28,679 bases of DNA, taken from Coemansia sp. RSA 922. Taxonomy: Eukaryota > Kickxellomycota > Kickxellomycetes > Kickxellales > Kickxellaceae. The DNA lies in contig JANBQS010000176.1 in NCBI GenBank assembly GCA_027577415.1, forward strand, positions 1 through 28,679, given 5' to 3'. This document shows, one piece after another, positions 1-9,573 of this stretch (its first letter is position 1; the number at the start of each line of letters is the position of its first letter). The position numbers and the translations under genes were made by a program. The notes under the pieces are model-generated. The model searched no databases, was not told the origin of the DNA, and saw nothing but the letters and a program-made list of their open reading frames with translations.

Positions 1-603
1 TTGGGTGTCATCCCCTCGTTTCAATGCACATGAAAAGAAAACAAGCCAAATAAATTTTTCTATAAATATATACAAAATAACAACTTTTTTACAATGAGTT
101 AAATGCCAAGCATAATGTAGGGAGGAGGCGTGTAATCTACATCCCGTTTCAGGAACTATTTTGTACTTGGGCAATCAACTAGTATTATTGTGCGTGATTT
201 CGGGCGGCTTAGGAGAAAAAAACAAGTGCCTCCCCACCGCCACAAGCCACAATGTAATAGCGGCTTGGCGCAGTTTTCTCTTAGCAGATTCTAGCCTCAT
301 AGAAACAATCGATTTTCTATAGCTTTCCCTTTTCGGGTGTACTAGCATCTATTGACTAGAACTAATGCATCGCGCCACAGGATTTTCTGCATTATACGCC
401 AAGAGCTACAATAAAGGCGGGTCTGGACCCAAAGAGTACTTTGTCTTTTACTGGATTAATCAAATGTGGATCGAAAATCATAGAATCATGGATATGATCT
501 GCTCACTGCTTTGATATGGACAACCCGTTGCTTGCTTCTTTTTTTTTAATTCGCAACTTTAATACTCACTCTTTCTTTTTATTTACTCATTCTACTCGCC
601 ACT
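1..603. other. Intergenic region upstream of uS13m
   Basis: I see no convincing coding region here. The first 33 bases are open in frame 1 and end in TGA, which could be the tail of a gene lying mostly outside the window, but eleven codons are too few to judge. An AATAAA-like string lies near base 50. The 3' part becomes T/C-rich toward the uS13m start, as expected for a fungal promoter and leader. No tRNA-like structure was noticed. Confidence 0.5.
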
Positions 604-1041
604 ATGTTGCACTTGCTCGGCGTGAATCTTCCTGACCAGAAGGTGGTCTCAGTGGCGCTCACATATTTCTACGGAATCGGGCCGTTGACAGCACGCAAAA
701 TTTGTTCAAGACTATCGTTCCACAAAGAATGCAAACTAAGCGAACTTACCGAAGGACAACTCAACCAGCTGTCGGGTGTGTTGTCTGAAATGACTATTGA
801 GAACGATTTAAAGAGACAGGTGGCCGCTAATGTACAGCACCTGCGTCAGATTGGTACCTATGTCGGGAAGCGACACGCAATGGGCTTGCCTGTTCATGGA
901 CAGAGGACCAGGGGTAACTCGATTACTGCAAAGAAGATTAACGGCAAGATGTTGCGCAAGTACTCGACTGTCGCTGATACCGCGTTTACTCGCCAGGCCC
1001 TGGGTATGTTCCAGTCGCCGCTCTCAAAGCACCAGAATTGA
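604..1041 (+). CDS. SWS2: Mitochondrial small-subunit ribosomal protein uS13m (S13)
   Basis: This 145-residue protein belongs to the uS13 ribosomal family and should sit in the head of the mitochondrial small subunit, contacting the large subunit and tRNA. Visible family features are the start LLGVNLP, the helix-hairpin-helix-like YGIGPLTARKIC segment at about residues 23-34, and the signature GLPVHGQRTRGNS at 94-106 followed by a basic stretch. The length and the LxGVNLP opening match the mitochondrial rather than the longer cytosolic S18e form. The ATG follows a T/C-rich leader and is the first in frame. No separate cleavable presequence is obvious, which is common for this protein. An AATAAA polyadenylation-type signal lies about 33 bases after the stop (1074-1079). 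The symbol is that of the yeast orthologue and is assigned by family. Confidence 0.9.
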   Translation: MLHLLGVNLPDQKVVSVALTYFYGIGPLTARKICSRLSFHKECKLSELTEGQLNQLSGVLSEMTIENDLKRQVAANVQHLRQIGTYVGKRHAMGLPVHGQRTRGNSITAKKINGKMLRKYSTVADTAFTRQALGMFQSPLSKHQN

Positions 1042-1185
1042 AGGGGTTTTTTTTTCTGTAGTAGCTGTTGTTGAATAAATAGAGGTTTAGATAGATGTAA
1101 TGTCCTTGTTCTCCGGTTGCTCGGTATCGATCGTGTTACTGGTAGCTATCGATCTAGGCTTACAGACCGATGAAAGTCAACCGCG

Positions 1186-1208
1186 AAAAAAAAAAAAAAA
1201 AAAAAAAA
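1186..1208 (+). repeat. 23-nt poly-A tract
   Basis: An uninterrupted run of 23 A residues lies between uS13m and the PP5 gene. It may act as a nucleosome-depleting promoter element for PP5, which starts about 130 bases further on. Its exact length is prone to sequencing error. Confidence 0.8.
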
Positions 1209-1337
1209 CTAATATAGCTGATGGCGAGGGGGGAAGGGCGTACTTGCGATTTTCTCTCTTCTGTTTTTTTATTCTTTGTTTTGAACAGTAATTAATTGTA
1301 TACCACAAAGTCAATTCCTTTCTTCTTTCTTTTAAAA

Positions 1338-2933
1338 ATGGTTACTCCAATTGCAGATGCTCAGACGTCTAACCGCGCCAATGAGCTCAAACTCGAGGCT
1401 AATGCGTTCTTCGCCAATAAACAGTACCACGAAGCCATTGACAAGTACACCCAGGCAATTGCGGCAGACCCGACGGTACCTGCGTTCTACACGAACCGCG
1501 CTCAGTGCCACCAGAAAACCGAGAGCTATGGTGCGGCCAGGGACGATGCCAATGCGGCGTTGGAGCTTGACCCGAACTTTATCAAGGCGTACTACCGCCG
1601 AGCATCCGCCCTTTTCTCCATGGGCAAACTCAAGGAAGCACGCGCCGACTTCCGCGAGGTCCAGAAGCGGGCGCCTAGGGATCCGCTAGCGATTAAGCAG
1701 TATACGGAGTGCGACAAAATCTATCGTCGTATCCAGTTTGAAATGGCCATTGACTCGGATGTCGATAGAAAGCGCGTGTCTGACAGCGTTGATTTGAGCA
1801 AATTTTCGCTACCAGAAGACTATGCCGGACCTCGAATGCCTAAGCGTACTAAGAAGGTTCCTAAATCGACGTTGCTCGACAAGGACGCGGGACAGTCGGA
1901 GGATAAGGGTGACGAGAACAAGGAGGTGGAGATGGTCGAGGTTGAAGAGGAGTACGTGGATCTGCCCTTTGTCCAGGGCTTGGCTGACTGGTTCCGCGAT
2001 CAAAAGAATTTGCCTGTGCGCTACATGTACGTGATCCTGTTGCAAGTCGTGAAGCTCTTGCGCCCACTTCCCACCATGGTTGATATCACGGTTCCCGAGG
2101 GCTCGGTAATAACAGTCTGTGGCGACGTGCATGGTCAGTATTACGACGTTTTAAACATCTTCAAGCTGAACGGATTCCCGTCGGAAACGCTACTATACCT
2201 GTTTAACGGAGACTTTGTCGACCGCGGCTCTTTCTCAGTCGAAGTCATCATGTTGTTCTTCTCGCTTAAGCTCCTGTACCCCAACGCGTTTTTCCTGAAC
2301 CGTGGCAACCACGAGTCAATTGGCATGAACCAGCTCTATGGATTTGAGGGCGAGGTTCGTCACAAGTATTCGGCACAGGGTAAACGCATGTTTGACCTGT
2401 TCCAGGAGACCTTTGAGGCCCTGCCGGTAGCGCATCTGATTCAGGAGAAAGTGTTTGTTGTGCATGGCGGGCTTTACTCGCGCGAGACCGCAAAGAACGC
2501 CAACCAGCCTGATGGCGACGGCGTCGTACGTCTTGATGAATTACGCGAGCTGTCGCGCTTTTACCAGCCTAGTCACAGCAAGCTTTTGTGCGAGTCTCTG
2601 TGGTCCGATCCCCAGGCTGCTAATGGTCGGGCGCCCAACCCGCGTGGTACGGCTATCCAGTATGGTCCTGATGTCACTAAGGAGTTTTGCGATACGAATA
2701 ACCTCAAAATGGTCATTCGTAGTCACCAGCAGATGGACGAGGGCTATGAGATCGCTCATGATGGCAAAATGGTTACCGTGTTTTCAGCTCCAAACTACTG
2801 CGATCAAGGGACAAATAAGGGCGCGTACATCAGGATTACGCCTGAACTCGATACAACTTACCACAAGTTCACTGCTGTGCCGCACCCTAACGTCAAGGCC
2901 ATGGCATATGCCAATGCCAACCGCTTTATGTAA
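1338..2933 (+). CDS. PPT1: Serine/threonine protein phosphatase 5 (TPR-PP5)
   Basis: The 531-residue protein is a PPP-family phosphatase of the PP5/Ppt1 type, which dephosphorylates Hsp90 and its co-chaperones and clients. Three TPR repeats occupy about residues 12-113 and would bind the Hsp90 C-terminus. An acidic, charged linker (about 175-205) precedes the catalytic domain. Metal and catalytic motifs are intact: GDVHGQ at 262-267, GDFVDRG at 291-297, RGNHE at 322-326, HGG from 376 and SH at 462-463. The tail PHPNVKAMAYAN matches the autoinhibitory C-terminal helix of PP5. Human PP5 is 499 residues, so the extra length is mainly the linker. I chose the ATG at 1338 (AAAA context); an in-frame TTG at 1296 only lengthens the open frame. 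The TPR order and tail make other PPP phosphatases unlikely. Confidence 0.95.
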   Translation: MVTPIADAQTSNRANELKLEANAFFANKQYHEAIDKYTQAIAADPTVPAFYTNRAQCHQKTESYGAARDDANAALELDPNFIKAYYRRASALFSMGKLKEARADFREVQKRAPRDPLAIKQYTECDKIYRRIQFEMAIDSDVDRKRVSDSVDLSKFSLPEDYAGPRMPKRTKKVPKSTLLDKDAGQSEDKGDENKEVEMVEVEEEYVDLPFVQGLADWFRDQKNLPVRYMYVILLQVVKLLRPLPTMVDITVPEGSVITVCGDVHGQYYDVLNIFKLNGFPSETLLYLFNGDFVDRGSFSVEVIMLFFSLKLLYPNAFFLNRGNHESIGMNQLYGFEGEVRHKYSAQGKRMFDLFQETFEALPVAHLIQEKVFVVHGGLYSRETAKNANQPDGDGVVRLDELRELSRFYQPSHSKLLCESLWSDPQAANGRAPNPRGTAIQYGPDVTKEFCDTNNLKMVIRSHQQMDEGYEIAHDGKMVTVFSAPNYCDQGTNKGAYIRITPELDTTYHKFTAVPHPNVKAMAYANANRFM

Positions 2934-3043
2934 CCTCTAGCTCAGTATCTCTAGACGCTACATTTTTTCTTGCTATTTTCAAACGCGTAAAATATTTTTT
3001 TTTTGGTTGATGGCTTGTATCGCAATATATTTGAAATTATGTC

Positions 3044-3730
3044 TTATTTCTTCTTGCCGTCCTTTTTACGGATAGTCTCGTCATCAACAAAGATACCCTT
3101 TTGGTTGTATGGCTCTGGCTTCTTCCACTTGCGCACCTTGGCAGCAAAGAGCTTGACTTGCTGCAGATCAATACCACTGATCAAAACACGCGTAGGAGTC
3201 GGGACCGAGACCTTCAATCCCTCCGGAATCTCCAAATTGATAGGATGCGAGTAACCCAAACGCAAGGCCAACTGTCCGTTCTCAATAGCCGCCCTGTACC
3301 CAACGCCGACAAAGCGTAAGGTGGCGCTGAACCCTTCGGTAACACCAATGACGCAGTTATTGATACACGCCCTGGTTGTGCCCCACATTTGGCGCTGCTT
3401 TCTCTCGGCGCTGTTACCTACACTGACCAATAGCTGTGTCTCGGCACTGTCCGCCTGTCCGTTGGGTTGGACAAACTCGAGACTGACAAACGGTTCTATG
3501 GGCATAGTGCGTTCGCCTAGAGGTCCGGTTACTTTGAGTGTCGTCTTGTCAAAGAAGCGCGAGTCAATGGCGCTGAAGGCAGTGGGTAGGTGCTCAATTT
3601 TCACTTCACTGGTGTATTTGATTGGGAGACCGCCAATGTGCGACATTGTGCCGACTCGTGTTGTGCTGAACGAGCGGCATAGCTGTTGGCGTGTGGTCTG
3701 TCCGATAATTCGCAACGTGGTCTGCTGCAT
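3044..3730 (-). CDS. MRPL6: Mitochondrial large-subunit ribosomal protein uL6m (L6)
   Basis: The 228-residue protein is a bacterial-type ribosomal protein L6, a component of the mitochondrial large subunit near the GTPase-associated region. The N-terminus (about 1-28) is rich in R, Q, S and T with few acidic residues and ends in CRSFSTTR, a typical mitochondrial presequence. Family hallmarks are the motif VGVGYRA in the second L6 repeat and the C-terminal signature KKPEPYNQKGIFVDDE followed by a lysine-rich tail. The open frame extends 19 codons further upstream to 3787, but the ATG at 3730 gives the presequence directly and has an A-rich context. The gene converges with PP5 (about 110 bases between the stops) and diverges from the CYSTM gene. 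Confidence 0.92.
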   Translation of the reverse strand: MQQTTLRIIGQTTRQQLCRSFSTTRVGTMSHIGGLPIKYTSEVKIEHLPTAFSAIDSRFFDKTTLKVTGPLGERTMPIEPFVSLEFVQPNGQADSAETQLLVSVGNSAERKQRQMWGTTRACINNCVIGVTEGFSATLRFVGVGYRAAIENGQLALRLGYSHPINLEIPEGLKVSVPTPTRVLISGIDLQQVKLFAAKVRKWKKPEPYNQKGIFVDDETIRKKDGKKK

Positions 3731-4009
3731 TTTTGTATGGAAAAAAAGTGAATTGGAGGGGAGGCAAAATTCATAGTTCTTTATCATGATTTTTTTGTAT
3801 CACTTTTGTGGAACAATAATCAGTGGACAGGATTAAGCATGGCATAAATTAGCGGTCCCTTTGACGCAAACCCATGCCCCAAAAAACCGGAATGGGCTTT
3901 TCTATGTCAAAAGGCGCCTCCTTTCTCATCCGCCTTTGCTTCTGCTTCTCTATTCTTTACTCTTCACTTTTTCTAATACTTGCTTTATTTTTTCTCTACG
4001 TAAACCAAT

Positions 4010-4354
4010 ATGAACTACGATTCCAAGACCTCGGACCAGGACCAGGATAGGGGATACTCCCAGCAGCACTATGGAGCACCTCCTCCTCAGAACGGCTACC
4101 CGCAACCAACGTTCCCTCAGCAGAGTTATCCTCAGCAGAGCTATCCTCAGCAGAGCTATCCTCAGCAGGCTTACCCACCTTTCCAGCCAGGCGCTCCTCA
4201 GACGTACCCACCGTACCAGCCTCCTGGCGCACCCGTACCTGTTATCATACAGCAGCAGGCAGCTCCCGCCCCTGAGAAGGACAGCGACTGGGGATGCTGC
4301 AAAACGTGCTGCCTTGCCTGCTGCGCGTGCTGCCTCCTCGACGCCCTCTGCTAA
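4010..4354 (+). CDS. Small proline/glutamine-rich CYSTM-like membrane protein
   Basis: The 114-residue protein has a low-complexity N-terminal part rich in Tyr, Pro and Gln and a short C-terminal Cys-rich block. Residues 36-55 are four near-identical PQQSY-type pentapeptides. The end (94-114, starting [13 protein letters not shown]) carries nine cysteines in pairs among small and hydrophobic residues and ends in LLDALC, the layout of the cysteine-rich transmembrane module (CYSTM) of yeast YDL012C/YBR016W and plant stress proteins. Such proteins are tail-anchored, often palmitoylated, and linked to stress tolerance; that role here is inference. There is no signal peptide. The ATG follows a T-rich leader. 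An annexin- or XYPPX-type repeat protein is the alternative explanation for the N-terminal half, but the Cys block favours CYSTM. Confidence 0.8.
   Translation: MNYDSKTSDQDQDRGYSQQHYGAPPPQNGYPQPTFPQQSYPQQSYPQQSYPQQAYPPFQPGAPQTYPPYQPPGAPVPVIIQQQAAPAPEKDSDWGCCKTCCLACCACCLLDALC
4115..4174 (+). repeat. In-frame 15-bp tandem repeat (4 copies)
   Basis: Four consecutive 15-base units, starting CCTCAGCAGAG, encode PQQSY (last copy PQQAY) within the CYSTM-like gene. Units 2 and 3 are identical, unit 1 differs at one base and unit 4 at its last two codons. Such repeats can change copy number by slippage without breaking the frame. Confidence 0.9.
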
Positions 4355-4789
4355 GCTCAGCTCTGTGTAAAGCCGAATAGTTTTTTTGGTCTATAGTATA
4401 GACCATTGTCTCCACCAGTCTAGCAACGATATTTTTTCCCTCTATATTTTTCCTTTTTTGCTATTACTTTTCTCAATGCTATTTGCTTCTGTATTAGTCA
4501 CTTTAGTTTGCTAGCCACGGTATGGTCAGAAAACTTCAACAATTTGTGGAGAGTACTTTTTTTCCTTTCCAATTTCCGTATGTCTTGGCAAATCCGCTGC
4601 CTTCCCTCCCCACATCTTTGCCACAAGAGCAGCGGGAATTCCTATAAGAAGTTCTATATTTAGGCTACAAAGGCTGCTGATTTCTAAGAGGAAAAAAAAA
4701 ACAAGCAGTTGTAATTAGTAGGTGCATCCAGAATTTCTTGGTGAGGCGAACGTGCTGCAAGAGAGTGGCGGAAACAAAAAAAAAAGTGG
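4355..4789. other. Intergenic region between convergent genes
   Basis: This stretch separates the convergent stops of the CYSTM-like gene and the GPALPP1-like gene. It is T-rich on the plus strand for the first 200 bases, as expected for a 3' UTR, and holds two A-runs near 4690 and 4775. I see no open frame, RNA gene or mobile element. Confidence 0.5.
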
Positions 4790-5674
4790 CTACATGAATG
4801 ATCCGCCTTTGCTTGGTGCGTATTTGTCGGACAGATAGCCCATTGTGTTGAGCATCTCACGCTGCCGGCGGCTGTTGACCTTGCCTGAGCTCAGATCACG
4901 GGAGCGGTCAAAGCGCTGGCTCTTCCACTCATCATCCTCGTCATCATCACTGTGTCTATCAGTTCGACGTGACGATGGAGACCTTTCTCTCCGACGACTT
5001 TTATCTGATCGGCCACTTTTCTTTTCTTTCTCCTTGTTCTTTGACTCGAGATGCATTTCCATCAAACTCTTGGGCCGCTGGGACCGATTAAACTCATCGA
5101 CCCACTTTGATTTTTCGGCATCTTCCTCGCGCTTACGACGCATACCAGGTGTCTCCTCCTCTTCTACGACTGGTTTGCGGCGCTTTGACTTTTCCTTTTC
5201 CTTTTGTAGCCGTTTTTCTTCGGGTGTCTCTGTCCATGATTTATCGAATAGCGGTGCTGCTACGACGCTGCGTCCTCCGTTGCCGCGCCCGCCCATTGCC
5301 TTGCTGCTTTCGGCGGAGGGCGGTACTAGCATCCACTCTTCGCGCCTTTCGGCCGAGTTGTTTGTAGAATCGTCTTCGTCTTTGTGGGTCCGGGCTTCCA
5401 TCATGTCTACTGTCTGACGCAATGCCTGCTCTTTGGAGTAGCCGGCTAAGGCTGCTGACGGGCCTACTATGTCGTCGTCTTCGCTCTCTTCGTCTTTGTG
5501 ATCTGGACTCGTGGTCGAAGCTTGGGGTTTTGCAGGTAGTGCGCCTGGAGGCGGCATGGCTGGCCCAATCACCTCAGTGTCGGATGAACTGTCGTCGTCG
5601 CTTTGTCGGTTTGCCGATATACCGAGCATGGCGGCTACCTCTGGGGGCAACTGTGGTCCAATCCCACCAGACAT
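4790..5674 (-). CDS. GPALPP1-like protein, DUF3752 domain
   Basis: The 294-residue, highly charged protein resembles GPALPP motifs-containing protein 1. The short IGP-LPP motif appears as IGPQLPPE (residues 5-12) and IGPAMPP (36-42), with a partial VGPS at 70-73. The DUF3752 region begins with REEWMLVPP (111-119) and ends with the conserved FDRSRDL...GKVNSRRQREML and SDKYAPSKGGSFM tail. Between them are long lysine-, arginine- and glutamate-rich stretches, including an RS-like SRRRERSPSSRR segment, consistent with a disordered nuclear protein. The family has no well-established biochemical role; links to RNA or chromatin are inference. The start at 5674 puts the first IGP motif at the N-terminus; 28 upstream in-frame codons look like untranslated sequence. 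Confidence 0.85.
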   Translation of the reverse strand: MSGGIGPQLPPEVAAMLGISANRQSDDDSSSDTEVIGPAMPPPGALPAKPQASTTSPDHKDEESEDDDIVGPSAALAGYSKEQALRQTVDMMEARTHKDEDDSTNNSAERREEWMLVPPSAESSKAMGGRGNGGRSVVAAPLFDKSWTETPEEKRLQKEKEKSKRRKPVVEEEETPGMRRKREEDAEKSKWVDEFNRSQRPKSLMEMHLESKNKEKEKKSGRSDKSRRRERSPSSRRTDRHSDDDEDDEWKSQRFDRSRDLSSGKVNSRRQREMLNTMGYLSDKYAPSKGGSFM

Positions 5675-5847
5675 GATTAAAATAAAATAAAAGTGCAAGA
5701 TTGTAGGTGATAGTTGCGGCAAGTGACTGGACAAGTTTCCAATAATGCGACAACTCAATGCCTCGACTTTGATGTCTAGTAGTTGTGGGCTAAGTCACTT
5801 TGTTAATAAAAAAAACATGTAATTGAAGTATAAGAAAATAATAGATA

Positions 5848-6561
5848 CTAGTTCTTGGTCTCGGCCACGAACTTCTTGTAGTTCTCGATCAAGAGCGCAT
5901 CCTCTGGCTTGACGTCAGTGAATCCAGGATGCTGGTAGATAGCGGCCTTCCACTTGCTAAAGGCCGCATACTCCTCAGTCTCTGGAACCACCACACCGCG
6001 ATAATGGCGCGGGACGGCTAGCAACCCAACAAACGACACGAGGGCGATTTCAGCAAACCCGAATTTATCTCCGTACCAGAACGGACCGCCCTTGCCGCTC
6101 GACCTCTTCCACTGGATCTCCAGCTCGTCATTAACAGCCCTGATACCAGCCAACAGTGACTCCTCTGCCTTCTTCTGGTCCTCCACCTCAGCCGACGTCA
6201 GTGACTTGTAGATGAATGGGCTGACACGAGTACCGAACAGCTCAATGAATAGACGCAGCTGCGCGCGCTCAGTGGCATTGTTCGACAGGAGTCCGGCTTC
6301 GGGGAACTGGTCGGCGACAAACTCGGCGATAACCAAAGACTCGATGAGAATGGTGCCGTCGGGCGTGCGCAGGGCGGGTACTTTGAGCTGTGGGTTGACT
6401 AGATGGTACCAGTCTGGCTTGTTCCTTAGATCGATCTCTTCAACTACGTAGGGCACTTTGGCGATGTTGAATGCCCGGATAGCACGCTGCGCGTAGGGAC
6501 ACAGCGCATAGGAGTAGAGCGTGTAGGCGTTCTCCTTGAATGGGTAGGTGGTGGCGCTCAT
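5848..6561 (-). CDS. Glutathione S-transferase, omega-like
   Basis: The 237-residue protein has the two-domain GST fold. The N-terminal thioredoxin-like domain carries LCPYAQR (Cys21), where the Cys of the CPxxxR motif is the active-site residue of omega-class and related enzymes that form mixed disulfides with glutathione. NPQLKVPAL (56-64) holds the cis-proline and IES (73-75) is the glutathione gamma-glutamyl binding motif. The helical C-terminal domain follows and ends at 237, a normal length. Expected roles are thiol transfer, dehydroascorbate reduction or detoxification in the cytosol. The open frame extends 32 codons upstream to an ATG at 6657; that segment is basic and could be an alternative mitochondrial leader, but the start at 6561 fits family lengths better. 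Confidence 0.88.
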   Translation of the reverse strand: MSATTYPFKENAYTLYSYALCPYAQRAIRAFNIAKVPYVVEEIDLRNKPDWYHLVNPQLKVPALRTPDGTILIESLVIAEFVADQFPEAGLLSNNATERAQLRLFIELFGTRVSPFIYKSLTSAEVEDQKKAEESLLAGIRAVNDELEIQWKRSSGKGGPFWYGDKFGFAEIALVSFVGLLAVPRHYRGVVVPETEEYAAFSKWKAAIYQHPGFTDVKPEDALLIENYKKFVAETKN

Positions 6562-7214
6562 TGTTGGCAAGTGGCGAGTGATGTGGCGAAGAATCTTTGA
6601 ATACAAGTTAAATGTAAGAGAGAGGAGTTGGATATCTGTTTGGTAGATAAATTTCAAAAACAGAAGGTGTGTAGGGCGTGCCTTTTAAAGCTTTTTTCGA
6701 CGAAACTTGGACACGAAAAGCAGAAAGTCGGGCGCAGGATTTTCACCACATTATTAATCGCCTGGGACATTCTCAATCTCCGCATGAAATCCGCGCTTGC
6801 CCACACGCTTTTTTGAGATGACGCCTTTTCCCCTTTGTTTACTTGCTCGGAGAGCTATTATTGCAGTCCTTGTTTATGTGGTTTGTAAGCAAGATGTCGA
6901 CAGCAACGCATAGATGGCAAAATCCCACATCGAATGCATGTCGTCTAATTAAATATACATTGCTTAGAAATGAGAGATCAGGCTAGGAATTACCGTCACT
7001 TGCAGTCAGCCACATGGACCCATGTGATCCGTCAACGACAGAGAATGCGCCTCTATCTCTATCAGATTCTCCATGTCTCTCCTTTGCTTTATCTTTTTTT
7101 GAAATCTTTGTATTCTTGCATATCCCATAGGCCGCATTTGGTCGACGTCCGCAGCAGCTCTGACTGTACGTTTGTAAGCGACTCCAATCAGCATACAGAG
7201 TGTCCAAGTGCATT
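6562..7214. other. Divergent intergenic region (GST / sugar transporter)
   Basis: About 650 bases lie between the divergent starts of the GST and the sugar transporter and must carry both promoters. I see no conserved domain in any of its short open frames and no repeat or RNA gene. A CT-rich block near 7045-7110 may belong to the transporter promoter. Confidence 0.45.
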
Positions 7215-9371
7215 ATGCTTCTTTCGCCACTATCCCGAACTCGCACCGACACCATACCGGACAACTTGCCTATTGATACATCGTTTAGCTGTCACCATGA
7301 GCAGCTGGCCATCAAGGTAAGCCATGTTTGGTGTAGTAAAAAGCGCTTGGGATTGGAGTCTTGGCACAGTCGTTTATCGTATTCCTCCAAACAAAAAAAA
7401 AGTGTAGTACTGGCAGACGTCATAGCTTCACAAGCGTGCCTCAAGCAGACTCTGTAAATGTAAGAGCATCCTCTGGCTTCTAGACTCTCGTCGTTTTCTT
7501 TCTTGTGCAACCAACATGGGCTGACTCTTTTTCCTTTCTCGGTCACGAAGATTTTTTTCTTCTCATCGCTAATATTTAATGCTTTTATCTAGGACGACGA
7601 CGAACAGAGTACGCGACCTTCGCTAAGCGACAGTATACCAGATATCGATACAGACGCAATGGCAGCCACAAATAGACCTCCACGGTTTGTATACTTTGTG
7701 GTATTCTGCATTACCATCGGCGGGCTATTGTTTGGCTACGACACGGGCGTTATCTCGGGCGCGCTAGTAGTCATAAAAGATGACTGGCATCTAACCAACA
7801 CCCAACAGGAGTTTATAGTTGGCGGAACCACACTGGGTGCCATCGTCGGCGGACTCTTTTCTGGGTATTTCGCTGACCGCTGGGGCCGCAGAGTTATCAC
7901 CTGTCTGTCTTCCATAGTGTTTATAGTAGGAGCGGTGATAATGACGTTCTCCACACACTACTCAGTGCTTATCGCTGGACGCGTGGTAGTTGGCCTAGCA
8001 GTAGGCGCCGCGTCGATGGTAGTCCCGATCTATATTGGTGAGTTGGCACCAAAGGAAGTTCGTGGGCGATTGGTAACCCTCAACGTTTTGGCGATCACCG
8101 GCGGTCAACTGATAGCGTATTTGATAGCGTGGGCACTGGCCGATGTCCACAATGGCTGGCGCTGGATGTTTGCTGTATCGGCATTCCCAGCCGTAGTACA
8201 GCTTTGCTGCTTGCCGTGGCTGCCCGAATCTCCGCGCGTGCTTATAAGACGCGGGCAAGAAGACAAGGCGCGAGCCATTTTGCGCCGCGTCTATGGCAGC
8301 AAAGTACCAGAGAGCCTGGTGGAAGACGAGCTGGCGAGCGTACATCAGTCTATGCGCACAGAGAACGCTAGCAGGTACCGCGATCTACTACGTACCATCA
8401 ACTTAAGACCGCTCCTGGTGGCGTGTATGTTGCAGCTCATGCAGCAGTTCAGCGGATTCAATACGGCGATGTATTATTCGGCGACAATACTCAAAATGGC
8501 CGGCTTCTCTAGCACTAAGAGCGCCACGCAGTTCTCTATCGCCATCGCGGCTACCAATATGATTATGACTATCGTAGCCATACTTATCATCGACCGTTTT
8601 GGCCGTCGTCGCCTATTGCTCGTCTCGTTTGTCGGCATGATCGTTGGCCTGGTGCTTCTGGGGATTGCGTTTATCTTTATTGTTGGCTTGGTCAAAATCA
8701 CCAAGGACTCGTGTGGCGAGTACGTCAAGTGTGGAGCGTGTGCATTGGATGATCGCTGCCAGTGGTCGCCTGGATCGATGCTATGCGCGAATAACGGCAA
8801 TTCCATGTATAGTGACTTGACTACTAGCTGTGAATCGATAACTACGAGGGATAAGGCTGGGACGTGGATGGCTTTAGCGTCGCTGATCTTCTATGTCGCC
8901 CTCTATGCTGTCGGACTTGGCAACGTACCTTGGCTCGTGCAGTCCGAGATCTTCGCCCAGGGGATCCGCAGTAAAGCCGGCAGCATCGCTACGGCTACGA
9001 ACTGGACGAGCAATTTCATCGTCTCCGTCACCTTCCTTACTATGACGCTGCACATCACGGCGTCAGGTACGTTCTGGCTCTATGCCGGTATTCTCTTGGT
9101 GGGTCTGTGTTTGGTGTACCTCTTTGTGCCAGAGACCAAGGGATTGAAGCTCGAGGATGTGCAGCAGCTGTTCATGGGCGGAGGCAATCGTCCGTATCGC
9201 AGAAAGGCGGCAGCTGTAACTCCAAAGAATGTGGATGAGGATGACAACGCAGGTGGCCATAGCCCATCGTCGCTCTTGTCACATACTCAACGGCATAGAG
9301 AAGTGGCTGTGGGCGCCACTAGTGCTCGTGCTGGTGATGAAATCGATGACAGGCCACTAATTTCTCGCTAA
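7215..9371 (+). CDS. MFS sugar transporter, proton/myo-inositol type, spliced (exons 7215-7316 and 7593-9371)
   Basis: I infer two exons. Exon 1 (34 codons from the ATG at 7215) ends ...LAIK, and a 276-base intron with GTAAGC donor and TTATCTAG acceptor (CTAAT branch-like motif near 7569) joins it in phase 0 to DDDEQSTRPS and on into the long open frame. The product is 626 residues. It is a 12-helix major facilitator of the sugar porter family: GYDTG at 82-86, GRR loop motifs, the PESPR motif after helix 6 and PETKGLKLEDV after helix 12. The closest type is the H+/myo-inositol symporter group (yeast ITR1, human SLC2A13, plant INT). A long extracellular loop near residues 408-450 has six cysteines in a PSI-domain-like pattern, known from plant INT and animal HMIT proteins. 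Without splicing, translation could start at 7659, but exon 1 is open, well bounded and in frame. Confidence 0.85.
7317..7592 (+). other. Intron of the sugar transporter gene
   Basis: GTAAGC at the 5' end, CTAAT about 20 bases before a T-rich TTTTATCTAG acceptor, and preservation of reading frame across the junction support a 276-base intron. It contains in-frame stops (for example after exon 1 codons continue past the donor), so retention would truncate the protein. Confidence 0.75.
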
Positions 9372-9573
9372 TAGTGCTAGTACTCACAAATATATTTGAT
9401 GTACTGTTCGAATGACCCCCACTTTCACTGGCAAGAAAGAAAGAAAAATCCTGTCAACCCAATCTTTAAAGTGTTATTGAAAAAAAGGAGAGTCAATGTT
9501 GACTGGTTGGATACATAAACAAACAATATAGAAGACGAGTATAAGACAATGTAGTGGTAGTTTTTGTGGTATC

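Noticed and set aside
4845..5417. 190-codon plus-strand Ser/Arg/Leu-rich frame
   Set aside because: It is the complement of the charged GPALPP1-like gene.
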